Assembly (NCBI GenBank): GCA_035625025.1
Contig: DASPQJ010000007.1
Span: 1 to 41,148, forward strand
Length of the DNA stretch: 41,148 nt
Source of the DNA: Bog-793 sp035625025
GTDB taxonomy: Bacteria; Actinomycetota; Acidimicrobiia; Acidimicrobiales; Bog-793
Reading direction: 5' to 3'
Position numbers and translations under genes: made by a program. The notes beneath the pieces were generated by a model. That model was not told the DNA's origin. It did no database searches and saw nothing but the letters and a program-made list of their open reading frames with translations. Shown here piece by piece: positions 7,525 to 15,990 of the stretch (positions are counted from its first letter, which is position 1; each line of letters starts with the position of its first letter).

Positions 7525-9162
7525 TCAGGTGATCGTGATGACCACATCCTGGTCGTGGGACAAGTAGAGACTCTGGCCCTTGTAGAGGACGACGAGGGTG
7601 TGTTTCCCGTGCCGGATTCTCGCTTCGACCGCGGCGCTCAACCTCCAGCTCGCGACGCCTTTCACGAGCGTCGCCGAACGGATCGCCTCGCCAGCGAACT
7701 CGACGGTCACCTTTCCCGAAACGGTTCCGCAGCTGCCATAGAGATGGACCCGCAACCGGACCGGCGACCCGAAGCTGACACTCGCCGACGGTTCGAAGAT
7801 GTCTATTTCCTTTGGCGACACCCTGTTGACGACGACCTGGGTGACCGAAGCAGATGACGAATTGAAGAGCGGGTCGTTGCCGTAGGTCGCGGTGACTTTG
7901 TACCTACCCGGGGAGTCAAACGCGATCGTGCACTTCGCGAGCCCTGAGTTGAGGGGCAGTTCCGTGCAACCCGACGCGGCGCTGCCGTCGACCGCGTAGC
8001 TGACCGACCCGGTCAAGGTTCCCGTACCCGAGACCTTGGCGACCGATGCCGTGAAGACGGCGCTCGACTGGGACGCGGTCCTCGTCGGAGACGACCGAGC
8101 GATCGTGACTGCCGTCGTGCCGCCGTTGGTGATCCCGGTGCTCACCGCCGAGGAGAGCCCAGAAGCGCTCGCGGTCAGTGAGTACCTACCCGCTGGGCTG
8201 ATCTTGCAGCCGGCGAAAGTGGTGACACCGGCCGAAGCGCTGACGCTGTTCGCCGTGCAGGCGAGCGTGGCACCAGCCGCTGCGCTTGTGAGCGCCAAGG
8301 TGACAGATGCATTGCTGTTGGTTCCGGAGGTGACGACGTTGCCACCGGCGTCCTCGACCGAAACGACAGGCTGAACGCTAAAGGCAGTCCCTGGTACGGC
8401 GGAATTGCTCGGTTCGGTCGTGAAGCTGAGTTGAGCCGCGGGGCCAACGCTCACCTGAATGCTCGAGCTCACCGCCACCGTGAGAGTCCCGTCGGTCGCG
8501 GTGAGCGAGTAAGTGCCCGCGAGGTTGATCTTGCATCCGGCGAAGGAGGCAACTCCCGCCGAGGCCGCCGGGGCATTTGATGTACAGGAGAACGTAACAC
8601 CCGTCGGCGATCCGGCAAGAGCCAAGGTCACCGTTGACGAGTTGGTGGTGACGACGTTGCCCGTGGTGTCTTCAATCGAGACGACAGGCTGGGTGCCAAA
8701 CGCGGTTCCGCCCGACGCGGTGGCACTCGGTTCGGTCGTGAAGACGAGCTTCGCAGCCGGGCCCAGGACGACAAAGGGATTGCTCGAGCCGGGACTATCC
8801 CCGGAGGTGTCAGTTGCCCCGAGGATGTCGCCGGAACCGGTGCTCGGGTTGTTGATCACACAGTCGTTGAAAGTCGTGACGCCGCTTGCGTTGGCGATCG
8901 CCGTGTTCGATGGTGCGCAAACGAGTGTGCTCCCGCTCGGGGCGGTCGTGAGCGCCAGCGTCACGCTCGCCGCGGCGGTCGCGTTGTCGACGTTGACGAC
9001 GAACCCGGACCCGGCTGTTTGGGGACTCGTCACGGTTGCGATGCTGAGCGACGTCGAAGCCGAGGCGGGAGTCGCCGCCACGTAGGCGAGCAGACCGCCG
9101 ACGAGCACGACAGAGAACGCGAGTCCGAACAACACTGCGGAGTGACTGAGTCGTTTGGTCAT
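7525..9162 (-). CDS. Secreted Ig-like repeat protein
   Basis: The predicted 545-residue exported protein has a typical signal peptide (MTKRLSHSAVLFG, a long hydrophobic core, then ATPASAS). The rest is Ser/Thr/Ala/Val-rich. Two clear repeats of roughly 100 residues are built on the pattern FTTEPS-x-A-G-T-x-F-QPVVS-EDxxGNVVT, followed by a Cys-containing LACTAN/AGCKI strand region; a diverged repeat precedes them, and a different Ig-like (Big_3-type) region and C-terminal domain follow. There is no LPXTG motif or obvious membrane anchor, so it may be released or held by other means. ATG at 9162-9160 is chosen over 9195 because GGGAGGGAG sits just upstream. The same module recurs in the giant minor pilin at 29.2-32.0 kb, suggesting a shared role in adhesion. 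Confidence 0.8.
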   Translation of the reverse strand: MTKRLSHSAVLFGLAFSVVLVGGLLAYVAATPASASTSLSIATVTSPQTAGSGFVVNVDNATAAASVTLALTTAPSGSTLVCAPSNTAIANASGVTTFNDCVINNPSTGSGDILGATDTSGDSPGSSNPFVVLGPAAKLVFTTEPSATASGGTAFGTQPVVSIEDTTGNVVTTNSSTVTLALAGSPTGVTFSCTSNAPAASAGVASFAGCKINLAGTYSLTATDGTLTVAVSSSIQVSVGPAAQLSFTTEPSNSAVPGTAFSVQPVVSVEDAGGNVVTSGTNSNASVTLALTSAAAGATLACTANSVSASAGVTTFAGCKISPAGRYSLTASASGLSSAVSTGITNGGTTAVTIARSSPTRTASQSSAVFTASVAKVSGTGTLTGSVSYAVDGSAASGCTELPLNSGLAKCTIAFDSPGRYKVTATYGNDPLFNSSSASVTQVVVNRVSPKEIDIFEPSASVSFGSPVRLRVHLYGSCGTVSGKVTVEFAGEAIRSATLVKGVASWRLSAAVEARIRHGKHTLVVLYKGQSLYLSHDQDVVITIT

Positions 9163-9633
9163 GCGATCTCCCTCCCGACGGCGGGCTTGGCGCAATGCTT
9201 CTCAATTTGAAACGCTACGACCCCGGTGAGCTTTGTTCCTGGCACGTCACGAACTGCTAACGGACCTCTAATGATCTTCTGATCTGAAAACGCCGAGTCG
9301 GCCGGGCCCGCCACCTGAGACACTGGTTGTCGCACTCGGTAGGTCCAAACTGCCGGAATTCGGATCCTTGACTATGGTCCGAATCACCAGGGATTCAGCT
9401 CGCTCGGAAGGAACACCGCCCCATCTCGGATATCGACGCGAGGCGCGCGAGGCGTCACCCAGTGCGGCTGCGCCAAGCGGCTCCGGGCTGAGTTCGCCGA
9501 TCATCGCGTCACCGGCGTCAACCCGGCGTCAGCAGACGAACAAATCCGCCTTCAGGAGTGATTCGACAGGGTTGACCCAGAGGATCGCACTACTCGACAA
9601 GCAGGTGGTTCCCGCCGCCGCGCCGGATCCGGC
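9163..9633. other. Intergenic region upstream of the secreted repeat protein
   Basis: No supported gene. A more AT-rich stretch at about 9200-9290 probably contains the promoter of the minus-strand gene, but I cannot assign -35 and -10 boxes with confidence. Confidence 0.4.
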
Positions 9634-10392
9634 CTATCCCCCACCTTCTTGCACCCCTGGGAATCGGCCCGATCTCAAGTGCGCGTCGAAAAACGTGACG
9701 ATTCGTCGTCGCGCGTCCCCGGCGGACGGCTCGTGGTAGCCGTAAGCCATGAACTTGCCCACCAAAGGAAAGAGAATTGGAAGTGGGTCGTGCGCACCTT
9801 CATGATCATTGAGGAACCCGTGCCCGGCACCGGGATACTCCTTCACGTCGTGGATCACGCCAGCATCAGAAAGCGCCCGCTCCAGCCGGTCCGCCGCACC
9901 TCGGAGCGATCGGTCCTTGGCGCCGTAGCTGGCGACGATCGGGCAACTACCAGCAAGGAAGCTCTCGTCGTAGACGTCTTTCGGCGCCGATCCATAGTTG
10001 ACACTCGACGCCGCAAAACCGCGACCAAAGGCAAGCGTGAGGGCCAGACCCCCACCCATGCAGAAACCGATGACGCCGATCGTGCCTGCGCACTCGTGTC
10101 GACCGATCAACCAGTTGCGTACCGCCTCGACTTCGTCGAAGATCCTCCCCTGACGCGCGACGATGTCACGTCTCGCGTTTCGCACACAGGCCATCCTCCT
10201 GCGACCGTGGAACAGGTCGGGCGCCACCGCCACGAATCCTCCGCTGGCTAACCAATCAGCCTGATTCCGCAGGTCCTGCGTCATGCCAAATACGTCGTGG
10301 ACAAGGACCACCCCGGGCTCGGGATTTGCGCTCCGGGGCAGAGCCAGGTAGGCGGGGATCGAGCCACTGGCCGCCGGAACCGTCACGTCCAT
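9634..10392 (-). CDS. Dienelactone hydrolase family protein
   Basis: A 252-residue cytosolic alpha/beta hydrolase. The catalytic triad of the family is visible: Cys111 in GVIGFCMGGG, Asp160 in YGAKDRS and His191 in GAGHGF. Early segments VVLVHDVFGM and YLALP also match the family. Classical members open dienelactone in chloroaromatic breakdown, but many homologues have other ester or lactone substrates and no aromatic pathway gene is nearby, so the substrate is open. ATG at 10392-10390 has AAGGAGG eight bases upstream, which is better than the upstream start at 10443. It follows the cytochrome b operon on the same strand with a 55-base gap. Confidence 0.88.
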   Translation of the reverse strand: MDVTVPAASGSIPAYLALPRSANPEPGVVLVHDVFGMTQDLRNQADWLASGGFVAVAPDLFHGRRRMACVRNARRDIVARQGRIFDEVEAVRNWLIGRHECAGTIGVIGFCMGGGLALTLAFGRGFAASSVNYGSAPKDVYDESFLAGSCPIVASYGAKDRSLRGAADRLERALSDAGVIHDVKEYPGAGHGFLNDHEGAHDPLPILFPLVGKFMAYGYHEPSAGDARRRIVTFFDAHLRSGRFPGVQEGGG

Positions 10393-10447
10393 GACCGCGC
10401 CTCCTTGTCTTTCACCCGCCAGGGAGACCGTATGATCCCTCAACCGA

Positions 10448-11443
10448 TCACACGGTTTCGTCCGCCCGAACAGCCAGAGAACGGTAATGCTTTCGCCAGA
10501 TCAACCGATAGATGCGCACCCGGCGGGGGATGGCGCGCACCCCGGGCAAGAACGGAACGAGCGCGAGGAGAGCGGTGAGCACGACCATGATGGCCCAGAT
10601 CTGCGCGTCGGCGTTCGACGAGTTCGTGAAGGGCGGGATCTGGTACCAGAAGGTGTACAGCCAGAGCCAGGACTGACCGGGAAAGTTGCCGGTCTCATTC
10701 ATCATCCCCCACTGCGTGCCTTGCAGGTGCTGCGCGGCAGCGAGATTCGCCAAGTACGCACCATCGGCCATGAACAGCAGTGGTTTCGTGTAGTCGGTCC
10801 CGTAGAACTGATTCGAGCTCACGAGCGCGCCGTCGAGGGCACCGCTGCGTGCCATCGTCGTCAGCGTTCCGATCATCAGGGCGACCGGCCCGTAGCGCCC
10901 GGGGCGGGTGCTCAGCTCCCCGTCGGTGAACCGAGCGTGGACTAGCGCGGTGCCGTACGCGTTCGTCCAGCTCTTCTGGGTCTGGGCCGCAGCAGACGTG
11001 TACCGCGTGATCGCCAAAGCAAGCGTCGGATCCGCGGGAAGCGTCCTGAGCGGGTCGATGACATCGTCGAGCGCGGTGTTGATCGGGTGGTGAACGCCCA
11101 TCAGCCTCTCGAGCGACAAGGGACCAATCGACTGGCTCACCCCGGCGGTGTCGTTGTAGGGGGGGCCATAAGTCGCTGTCGGGCTCATGCCGGCGAGTTC
11201 GGTGACCGCGGTCCGGGCGAAGTCGATCGGTGCGTGCTGTGCCCAGGTTCTGATCGTCACCGGATGCACGTCGGGCGAGGAAAAAACGACCGACAGCCCG
11301 AGCACGAGTAGCAGCACCACGAGGAAGGACGCGGTGAACTCCTTGACGATGTCGTAAGGCACGTAACGACCGTGCCACTCCTCGACGTCGCCATCGGGTC
11401 GGAACCTTCCGGTCCGCCCCGCCCTTGTCAGCGTCACGCTCAC
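10448..11443 (-). CDS. Cytochrome b complex partner with two membrane helices and a large extracytoplasmic domain
   Basis: A 331-residue protein, last gene of a coupled operon; its ATG overlaps the stop of the cytochrome b gene by four bases. One helix lies at about residues 37-56 (after YDIVKEFTASF) and another at about 281-300, with roughly 220 residues between them, probably outside the membrane, containing conserved-looking motifs YGPPYND, FYGTDYTKPLLF and WGMMNETGNFPGQ. The N-terminal PYD-x-KE and the C-terminal helix followed by a basic tail are placed as in the cytochrome b C-terminal/subunit IV half. No heme c CXXCH is present. I recognise it as a partner of actinobacterial cytochrome b N-terminal proteins, but its function is not known to me. 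Confidence 0.65.
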   Translation of the reverse strand: MSVTLTRAGRTGRFRPDGDVEEWHGRYVPYDIVKEFTASFLVVLLLVLGLSVVFSSPDVHPVTIRTWAQHAPIDFARTAVTELAGMSPTATYGPPYNDTAGVSQSIGPLSLERLMGVHHPINTALDDVIDPLRTLPADPTLALAITRYTSAAAQTQKSWTNAYGTALVHARFTDGELSTRPGRYGPVALMIGTLTTMARSGALDGALVSSNQFYGTDYTKPLLFMADGAYLANLAAAQHLQGTQWGMMNETGNFPGQSWLWLYTFWYQIPPFTNSSNADAQIWAIMVVLTALLALVPFLPGVRAIPRRVRIYRLIWRKHYRSLAVRADETV

Positions 11444-12162
11444 GGCGCAGCCGTCCGAGCGACGGTCGGATCGCCGGCTGTAGCACCGCGGTCCGGCTCG
11501 ACGAGGTCACCCGGATCCGGCGCGAATGGTGGGACGACCCCGCGCCGCCGCACGAGGAGGATGTGCACGATAACAAGCAGCCCGACTGCGGCGGGCAACA
11601 AAAGGATGTGCCACATCAGCATCTGTCCAAAGTTGAGGACGTTGAAGAACGCTCCAGCCCCGGTGGCATTGATCCCGTCCTTCGCCTGGGTTGCGATCCA
11701 CTGAGAGTCGAAGTTCTGCTGCGACAGGTAGCCGCTGAACGCCGCCGCCACCGAGACCACGAAAGAGAGGACGCCCGTGATCCACGTCGCCCGTCGACGC
11801 CCGCGCCACGCAGCCATGAAGAACTTGCCCCACAAATGGATAACCATGAAAAAGAAGAAGAGCTCGACGCTCCACAGGTGCATCGAGTTGACGAAGAGCC
11901 CAACGCGCGACAGATGCCACCACGTCGGGCCTTCGATCGCAAGCACCGAGCCCGATAGCACGACGATCGCCAGCGCGGCGAGCGTCAGGGCACCAAAGAC
12001 GTAGATCCACGACGCGACGTACGCAGGTTGCCGATCGGGCAGAAGTCGTCCGGGCGGAAACGCTGAGACGGCCGCGCGCCGTAACTTCGCGCTCCACTGG
12101 CCGGCGTCCTCGGGCCCATCGGCTTGCACGTCAACTTTCGGCTCACCGGAGCCGGCCGTCAT
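11440..12162 (-). CDS. Cytochrome b, N-terminal (b6-like) domain protein
   Basis: A 240-residue membrane protein with the four-helix core of cytochrome b. The heme ligands are visible: His95 and His109 in one helix (13 residues between) and His185 and His200 in another (14 between), the canonical arrangement for two b hemes. WLV-type C-terminal helices are absent, so this is the split b6-like half. Known cytochromes b oxidise quinol with a Rieske protein and cytochrome c; neither is encoded nearby. Start and stop codons overlap those of both neighbours by four bases, so the three genes are almost certainly co-translated. Confidence 0.85.
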   Translation of the reverse strand: MTAGSGEPKVDVQADGPEDAGQWSAKLRRAAVSAFPPGRLLPDRQPAYVASWIYVFGALTLAALAIVVLSGSVLAIEGPTWWHLSRVGLFVNSMHLWSVELFFFFMVIHLWGKFFMAAWRGRRRATWITGVLSFVVSVAAAFSGYLSQQNFDSQWIATQAKDGINATGAGAFFNVLNFGQMLMWHILLLPAAVGLLVIVHILLVRRRGVVPPFAPDPGDLVEPDRGATAGDPTVARTAAP

Positions 12163-12350
12163 CGATCCTCGCCGCGGCGCTTCGGGAACGGGACAAGGAT
12201 CGCCGCCACGAACACGACGAACATCAGGGCGATGACGACGAGGTTCGCCACGGAGATCTGGATGAAGCCCCAGTGCACGTAGCGGCCGGGACCGTTGAGA
12301 TCAATGACCGATTGGGCCAGCCCTCCGACGAGCGCTTGACGAATCGCCAT
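12159..12350 (-). CDS. Small single-helix membrane protein of the cytochrome b operon
   Basis: A 63-residue protein, first gene of the operon. A short N-terminus is followed by HWGFIQISVANLVVIALM, continuing into a single hydrophobic helix that ends VPFPKRR. GGGGGAGG lies five bases before ATG 12350-12348 and the stop overlaps the next start by four bases. It is likely a small structural subunit of the same complex; the order small protein, cytochrome b, partner resembles other actinobacterial loci by memory only. Confidence 0.75.
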   Translation of the reverse strand: MAIRQALVGGLAQSVIDLNGPGRYVHWGFIQISVANLVVIALMFVVFVAAILVPFPKRRGEDR

Positions 12351-12377
12351 CTGCGCCTCCCCCGGGCGACGCTAGCG

Positions 12378-12398
12378 GTGTCACCCGATTGCTGACAC
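12378..12398. promoter_or_regulatory. Palindrome in the promoter region of the cytochrome b operon
   Basis: GTGTCA (12378-12383) and TGACAC (12393-12398) form an inverted repeat with a nine-base spacer, 28 bases before the operon's first start codon. A possible minus-strand -10 box, TAGCGT, lies at 12374-12369, so the palindrome would overlap the -35 region, as expected for an operator. No regulator is known. Confidence 0.35.
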
Positions 12399-13008
12399 GC
12401 CGCCGACCTGTCACCGCCCCTGGCGCCGCGCCGGGTTCACGCCCCTCCCGGCCTCGTCGGCAACGTTCCTCCCCCGTCTCGTGGCGGCCGGCCGTTCTCG
12501 TCCCCTGGACCAGGCCATCGGCCCGTCTGGCGAGCTCCAACAAGACCGTCCTGTGGACAGATCTGTTCATTCTCTGGGGATCGTGTGGGGACGATCTGGG
12601 TATGTCTCAAGAACTCTGTCGACAAACAGTGGATCTCGCGCAACCCTCTTGACGTCCGGTGGCAACCGGAGCACGATGCATCCACCAAGGCCGAGTTGTC
12701 TCATTCGGACGGGACGGGCGTTCCACTCGAAAGAGGGGGGCGAACGAACCGAAAACGGGGGGCAATGGAGCCTCGGAGGTAGGCAGGAAGCAGCGCAAGG
12801 ACTCCCTCCGGGGAGGCACCGGTGTTGCGGGGCCGTCGAGAGGCGGCCCGTCGGCCGAGAGCCGCAAGGTCATCGGCAAGGCGCCTGTCGCCACAGGCAT
12901 TGGTCCCGGGGAGCACGGACGGCTTCGGCTGAAAGGCTACTCGGGACCGTGCCGCGTCTGGACCCTGGTCGACCTCGCAGTTCGGACCGTCAGTAGGGTG
13001 ATGCCCCA
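12399..13008. other. Intergenic region between the cytochrome b operon and the MFS gene
   Basis: No supported gene among the open frames. The region holds a hairpin at 12902-12948 just upstream of the transporter and several GC-rich imperfect hairpins before it. I could not match it to a known riboswitch. Confidence 0.4.
12902..12948 (+). promoter_or_regulatory. Leader hairpin upstream of the MFS gene
   Basis: GGTCCCGGG (12902-12910) pairs with CTCGGGACC (12940-12948) over nine base pairs including one G-T, enclosing a loop that can form a smaller hairpin. It ends 60 bases before the transporter start. It could be a 5' leader structure or a terminator-like element. Confidence 0.3.
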
Positions 13009-14253
13009 GTGGCGATCGAGGAGCGATCGGAGCGGTATCTTCGCATCCTTCTTCTCCTTCTCATCCCCGCTGCCTTCTTCAACGGATTCGACGGGGAGCT
13101 TCGCGCCCTCCTCGCCCCGCAGCTGCAGCGAGCGTTCCACGTCAGCCTCGGGACGCTCGGGCTCGCGAATGTCCCGATCGCGGCCGGATCCTTCATCGCC
13201 TTCTTCGCGATCCGGCTCGCCGATCGCGTTGGACGCCGACCGCTCCTGCTCGTCGGGTTGTTCGGTTACGCACTCTTCACCGGGCTCACCGCCACGAGCT
13301 GGAGCGTCTGGTCTTTCGTCCTGTTCCAGTCTTTGACACAGATCTTCGCCGGCACCGAGTTCGCGCTCGCGGCGATCGTCGTCCTCGAAGAGTTCCCGAT
13401 CGCCACTCGGGGACGGGCGCTCGGCAAGCTCCTCCTCGCCGTGCCGCTGGGCACCGCAGCGACCGCAGTGCTGCTCGGCGCGGGACTCCAGCACACGGTG
13501 CTCGGTTGGCGCTCCTTCTATCTCGTGGGAGTCCTGCCGGCGTTTGTCATCGGTGTCGCGCGCCGCTACGTGCGCGAAACGGCGGCGTTCACCGAGGCGA
13601 GAAAGAACCGCCCGACCAAGGAGCCGATGAGCGCCGCGCTCGTCAGACCCTGGCGACGGCGCGTGCTCGCGCTCGGATTCGTGTCGCTTCTCGTGAAGAT
13701 CCCTGTCACCGCGGGCGCCGGCTGGTGGGTCTATTACGCCGAACGCGAGCATCACTTCTCGACTGGACTCGTCTCGGTCGATCTCGGAACGGCTGTCATT
13801 CTCGGCACGGTCGGCTACTACGTCTGTGGCCGCCTCATCGACCGGTACGGCCGCAAGCCGGTCGCGACTGTCTACTTCCTGGCGGCGTGTGCCAGCGGGG
13901 TCGCGCTCTTCCATTCGAGTACTGAGGCGGCGAACTTCGTCTTTCTCATCCTCGCCGTCTTCTTCGGACTCGGCGTCGGCCCCGCTTTGTCAGCGATGTC
14001 CGCCGAGTCGTTCCCGACACGGATCCGGGCCCAGGCGTCGGCGATCGTGGGCAACGGCTTCGCCAACACGGGAGAGGTGACGGGAGGTTCCATCGTCGGC
14101 GTCCTCAGTGAACGGGGAGGTCTGATTGGCAACATTGGTGACACCGTGAGCGTCCTCACGGTGTTACTGCTCGCCGCGCTGCCGATTCTCTGGCGCTTCG
14201 TTCCGGAGACCAAAGGCACCAGACTCGACGCCGTTCCCGAGGAGAACGCGTAG
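13009..14253 (+). CDS. MFS transporter (sugar/metabolite porter type)
   Basis: A 414-residue, 12-helix major facilitator. The loop between helices 2 and 3 reads LADRVGRRPLLL and its repeat in the second half reads LIDRYGRKPVATV, the A-like family motif. The end of the protein, RFVPETKGTRLD, matches the PETKG motif of the sugar-porter and related families. FNGFDGELRALLAPQL in helix 1 resembles the metabolite:H+ symporter-like group. The start is GTG at 13009 with only a weak upstream AGGG. It lies between the cytochrome b operon (divergent) and the envelope gene cluster; the substrate cannot be assigned. Confidence 0.85.
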   Translation: MAIEERSERYLRILLLLLIPAAFFNGFDGELRALLAPQLQRAFHVSLGTLGLANVPIAAGSFIAFFAIRLADRVGRRPLLLVGLFGYALFTGLTATSWSVWSFVLFQSLTQIFAGTEFALAAIVVLEEFPIATRGRALGKLLLAVPLGTAATAVLLGAGLQHTVLGWRSFYLVGVLPAFVIGVARRYVRETAAFTEARKNRPTKEPMSAALVRPWRRRVLALGFVSLLVKIPVTAGAGWWVYYAEREHHFSTGLVSVDLGTAVILGTVGYYVCGRLIDRYGRKPVATVYFLAACASGVALFHSSTEAANFVFLILAVFFGLGVGPALSAMSAESFPTRIRAQASAIVGNGFANTGEVTGGSIVGVLSERGGLIGNIGDTVSVLTVLLLAALPILWRFVPETKGTRLDAVPEENA

Positions 14254-14413
14254 CGCGCCGCAGGCATCGGACTCCGGGGCACGCGCGACCGCCCGAATGA
14301 CCCTAGACCGACCGCCGAACGAAACCGCCGACCTGTTTCCGGATCGTCGCGGCCATACTGTTCGAAGAAAGGCCTAGGGCCCCAACCCGTCACCCGCCGA
14401 GCGGAGGCGCACG

Positions 14414-15232
14414 CTGAAGCCGATTCCGGTCGTATTTCACATCGGTCCGCTGCAAGTCCACACCTACGGCATCGGGCTCGCGATCACGTTCTGGTTCGGC
14501 TACCGATACTTCGCGAAGCGCCTCCGGGACCACGGATACCCCGACCAATGGCTCGGCGTGACGTTCCTCTGGGTTATCGTCGCGGCGATCGTTGGGGCGC
14601 GGGCGGCGCATGTCGTCGCCAACTTCGGCTACTACGCACGCAACCCGATCGAGATCCTCGCGATCTGGCACGGCGGCCTCTCCTCGTTCGGTGGTCTGGC
14701 GCTCGGCTTGCCGGTCGGCTTCGTCTCGACGCATCGTCGTTGCCCGCAACTCCGGCTCGGCACGGCGGCAGACCTCGTCGCACCCGTCCTCGTCTGCGCG
14801 TGGGCGATAGGACGCTTGCTCGGACCACAGTTCGAGGTGGCAGGCGGAGGGAAACCGACATCGGCCTGGTTCGGCATGTACTACGCCGGCGAGATCGGCA
14901 AACGACTCCCTGCCCCGATCTTCCAGGCGGTCGAATGCTTCGCGATCTTCGTCGTCGTCCTGTGGGTTGAGCGCCACGTTGTGCGACAAAGGGGTCCCGT
15001 CGGTCTTGTGACCGCCACCGCGGTCGGGCTGTGGGGCATCGCCCGATTCGTCGATGAGTACTGCTGGCTAACTCACGACAACGGCACCGACGCGGTCGAG
15101 ATCGCCTCGCTCGCGTTATTCGTCGCCGGTGGCGCGGCAGCACTCGTTCTCGCCGCCCGTGATCGTCGACGGAGAGCGGTCCCACTTGTCCAAGTGCGCG
15201 ACGCACCGGCAGGATCGAAGACCTCGACATGA
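14414..15232 (+). CDS. lgt: Prolipoprotein diacylglyceryl transferase-like protein, probable CTG start
   Basis: A 272-residue membrane protein that would attach diacylglycerol to the lipobox Cys of prolipoproteins. The opening PIPVVFHIGPLQVHTYGIGLA and the block WHGGLSSFGG match Lgt. The family signature GRxxNFxNxE is weak here: GRLLGPQFEVAG keeps the Arg but not the Asn pair. Homology begins at codon 1 from CTG 14414, preceded by GGAGG at 14403-14407. There is no ATG, GTG or TTG between the upstream stop (14375) and 14558, and starting at GTG 14558 would delete the first helix. It overlaps the next gene by four bases (ATGA). Confidence 0.8.
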   Translation: MKPIPVVFHIGPLQVHTYGIGLAITFWFGYRYFAKRLRDHGYPDQWLGVTFLWVIVAAIVGARAAHVVANFGYYARNPIEILAIWHGGLSSFGGLALGLPVGFVSTHRRCPQLRLGTAADLVAPVLVCAWAIGRLLGPQFEVAGGGKPTSAWFGMYYAGEIGKRLPAPIFQAVECFAIFVVVLWVERHVVRQRGPVGLVTATAVGLWGIARFVDEYCWLTHDNGTDAVEIASLALFVAGGAAALVLAARDRRRRAVPLVQVRDAPAGSKTST

Positions 15233-15951
15233 CCAAGCTACCCACCCGACCACGAACCTGGCGTCGGTTCCCCCGCAGTGGCCGTCGTAATCGGTTACCG
15301 ACGCTGATTGTTGCGATGGTGCTTGCCCTCGTAGTGGCTGGACCCAACGCGTCAGCAGACGCGCAGACGAGCACGCCGCTCCCCCCGTTCACCTCGACAG
15401 TGTCGACGGTGACGCGATCGACCGTCCGCTACTCCTGGCGGCCCGGGTGTCCGGTCCCGCCGAGTCAACTCCGACTTCTGCACCTGCGCTACTACGGCTT
15501 TGACGGTCACAGCCACGTCGGGACGATGATCGTGAACGCGGCCGTCGTGGACGACGTCCGCACGATCTTCGGCCGCCTGTACGCGGCTCGCTTCCCCATC
15601 CGCCGCATGGTCCCGGTCGACGCCTTCCACGGGCAGGACCCCGCTTCGATGACAGCCGACAACACGTCGGCGTTCAACTGCCGGTTGGCCGTGGCACCGG
15701 GACCACCTCAGTGGTCTGTGCACGCCTACGGCGAGGCCATCGACGTGAACCCGGTCGAAAACCCGTACATCGACGACGGCGTCGTCATGCCCGTGGCCGG
15801 GGCGAGGTTCCTCGACCGCTCCGACGTTCGGCCAGGCATGGCCGTCCCCGGAGGCACCCTCGTCGCGGCTTTCGCCTCCGTCGGTTGGTACTGGGGTGGG
15901 AACTGGACGGGCTCACCCGACTACCAGCACTTCTCGTTGACCGGTGGCTAA
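15229..15951 (+). CDS. D-alanyl-D-alanine carboxypeptidase-like peptidase (M15 family)
   Basis: A 240-residue protein with an N-terminal signal or anchor (basic stretch, then TLIVAMVLALVVAGPNASA), so the enzyme acts outside the membrane on peptidoglycan. The M15 zinc site is visible: His165 and Asp172 in VHAYGEAID and His234 in DYQHFSL. This is the VanY/peptidase_M15_4-type layout. It starts at ATG 15229 overlapping the lgt stop, so it is translationally coupled to lgt. Whether it is a D,D-carboxypeptidase or an L,D-endopeptidase cannot be decided. Confidence 0.88.
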   Translation: MTKLPTRPRTWRRFPRSGRRNRLPTLIVAMVLALVVAGPNASADAQTSTPLPPFTSTVSTVTRSTVRYSWRPGCPVPPSQLRLLHLRYYGFDGHSHVGTMIVNAAVVDDVRTIFGRLYAARFPIRRMVPVDAFHGQDPASMTADNTSAFNCRLAVAPGPPQWSVHAYGEAIDVNPVENPYIDDGVVMPVAGARFLDRSDVRPGMAVPGGTLVAAFASVGWYWGGNWTGSPDYQHFSLTGG

Positions 15952-15990
15952 CCCGACCGGGTTCGACCTGACGCCGGGAGAGCGTTCCCT

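Noticed and set aside
8036..9085. Long plus-strand frames opposite the secreted repeat protein
   Set aside because: Low-complexity Val/Ala-rich shadows of the minus-strand gene, without start signals.
12700..12800. GGGGGGCAATGGAGCC-like stretch resembling part of a c-di-GMP-I (GEMM) riboswitch
   Set aside because: The P1 closing stem, the tetraloop and receptor, and the second helix could not be built; similarity is limited to a few G-rich bases.
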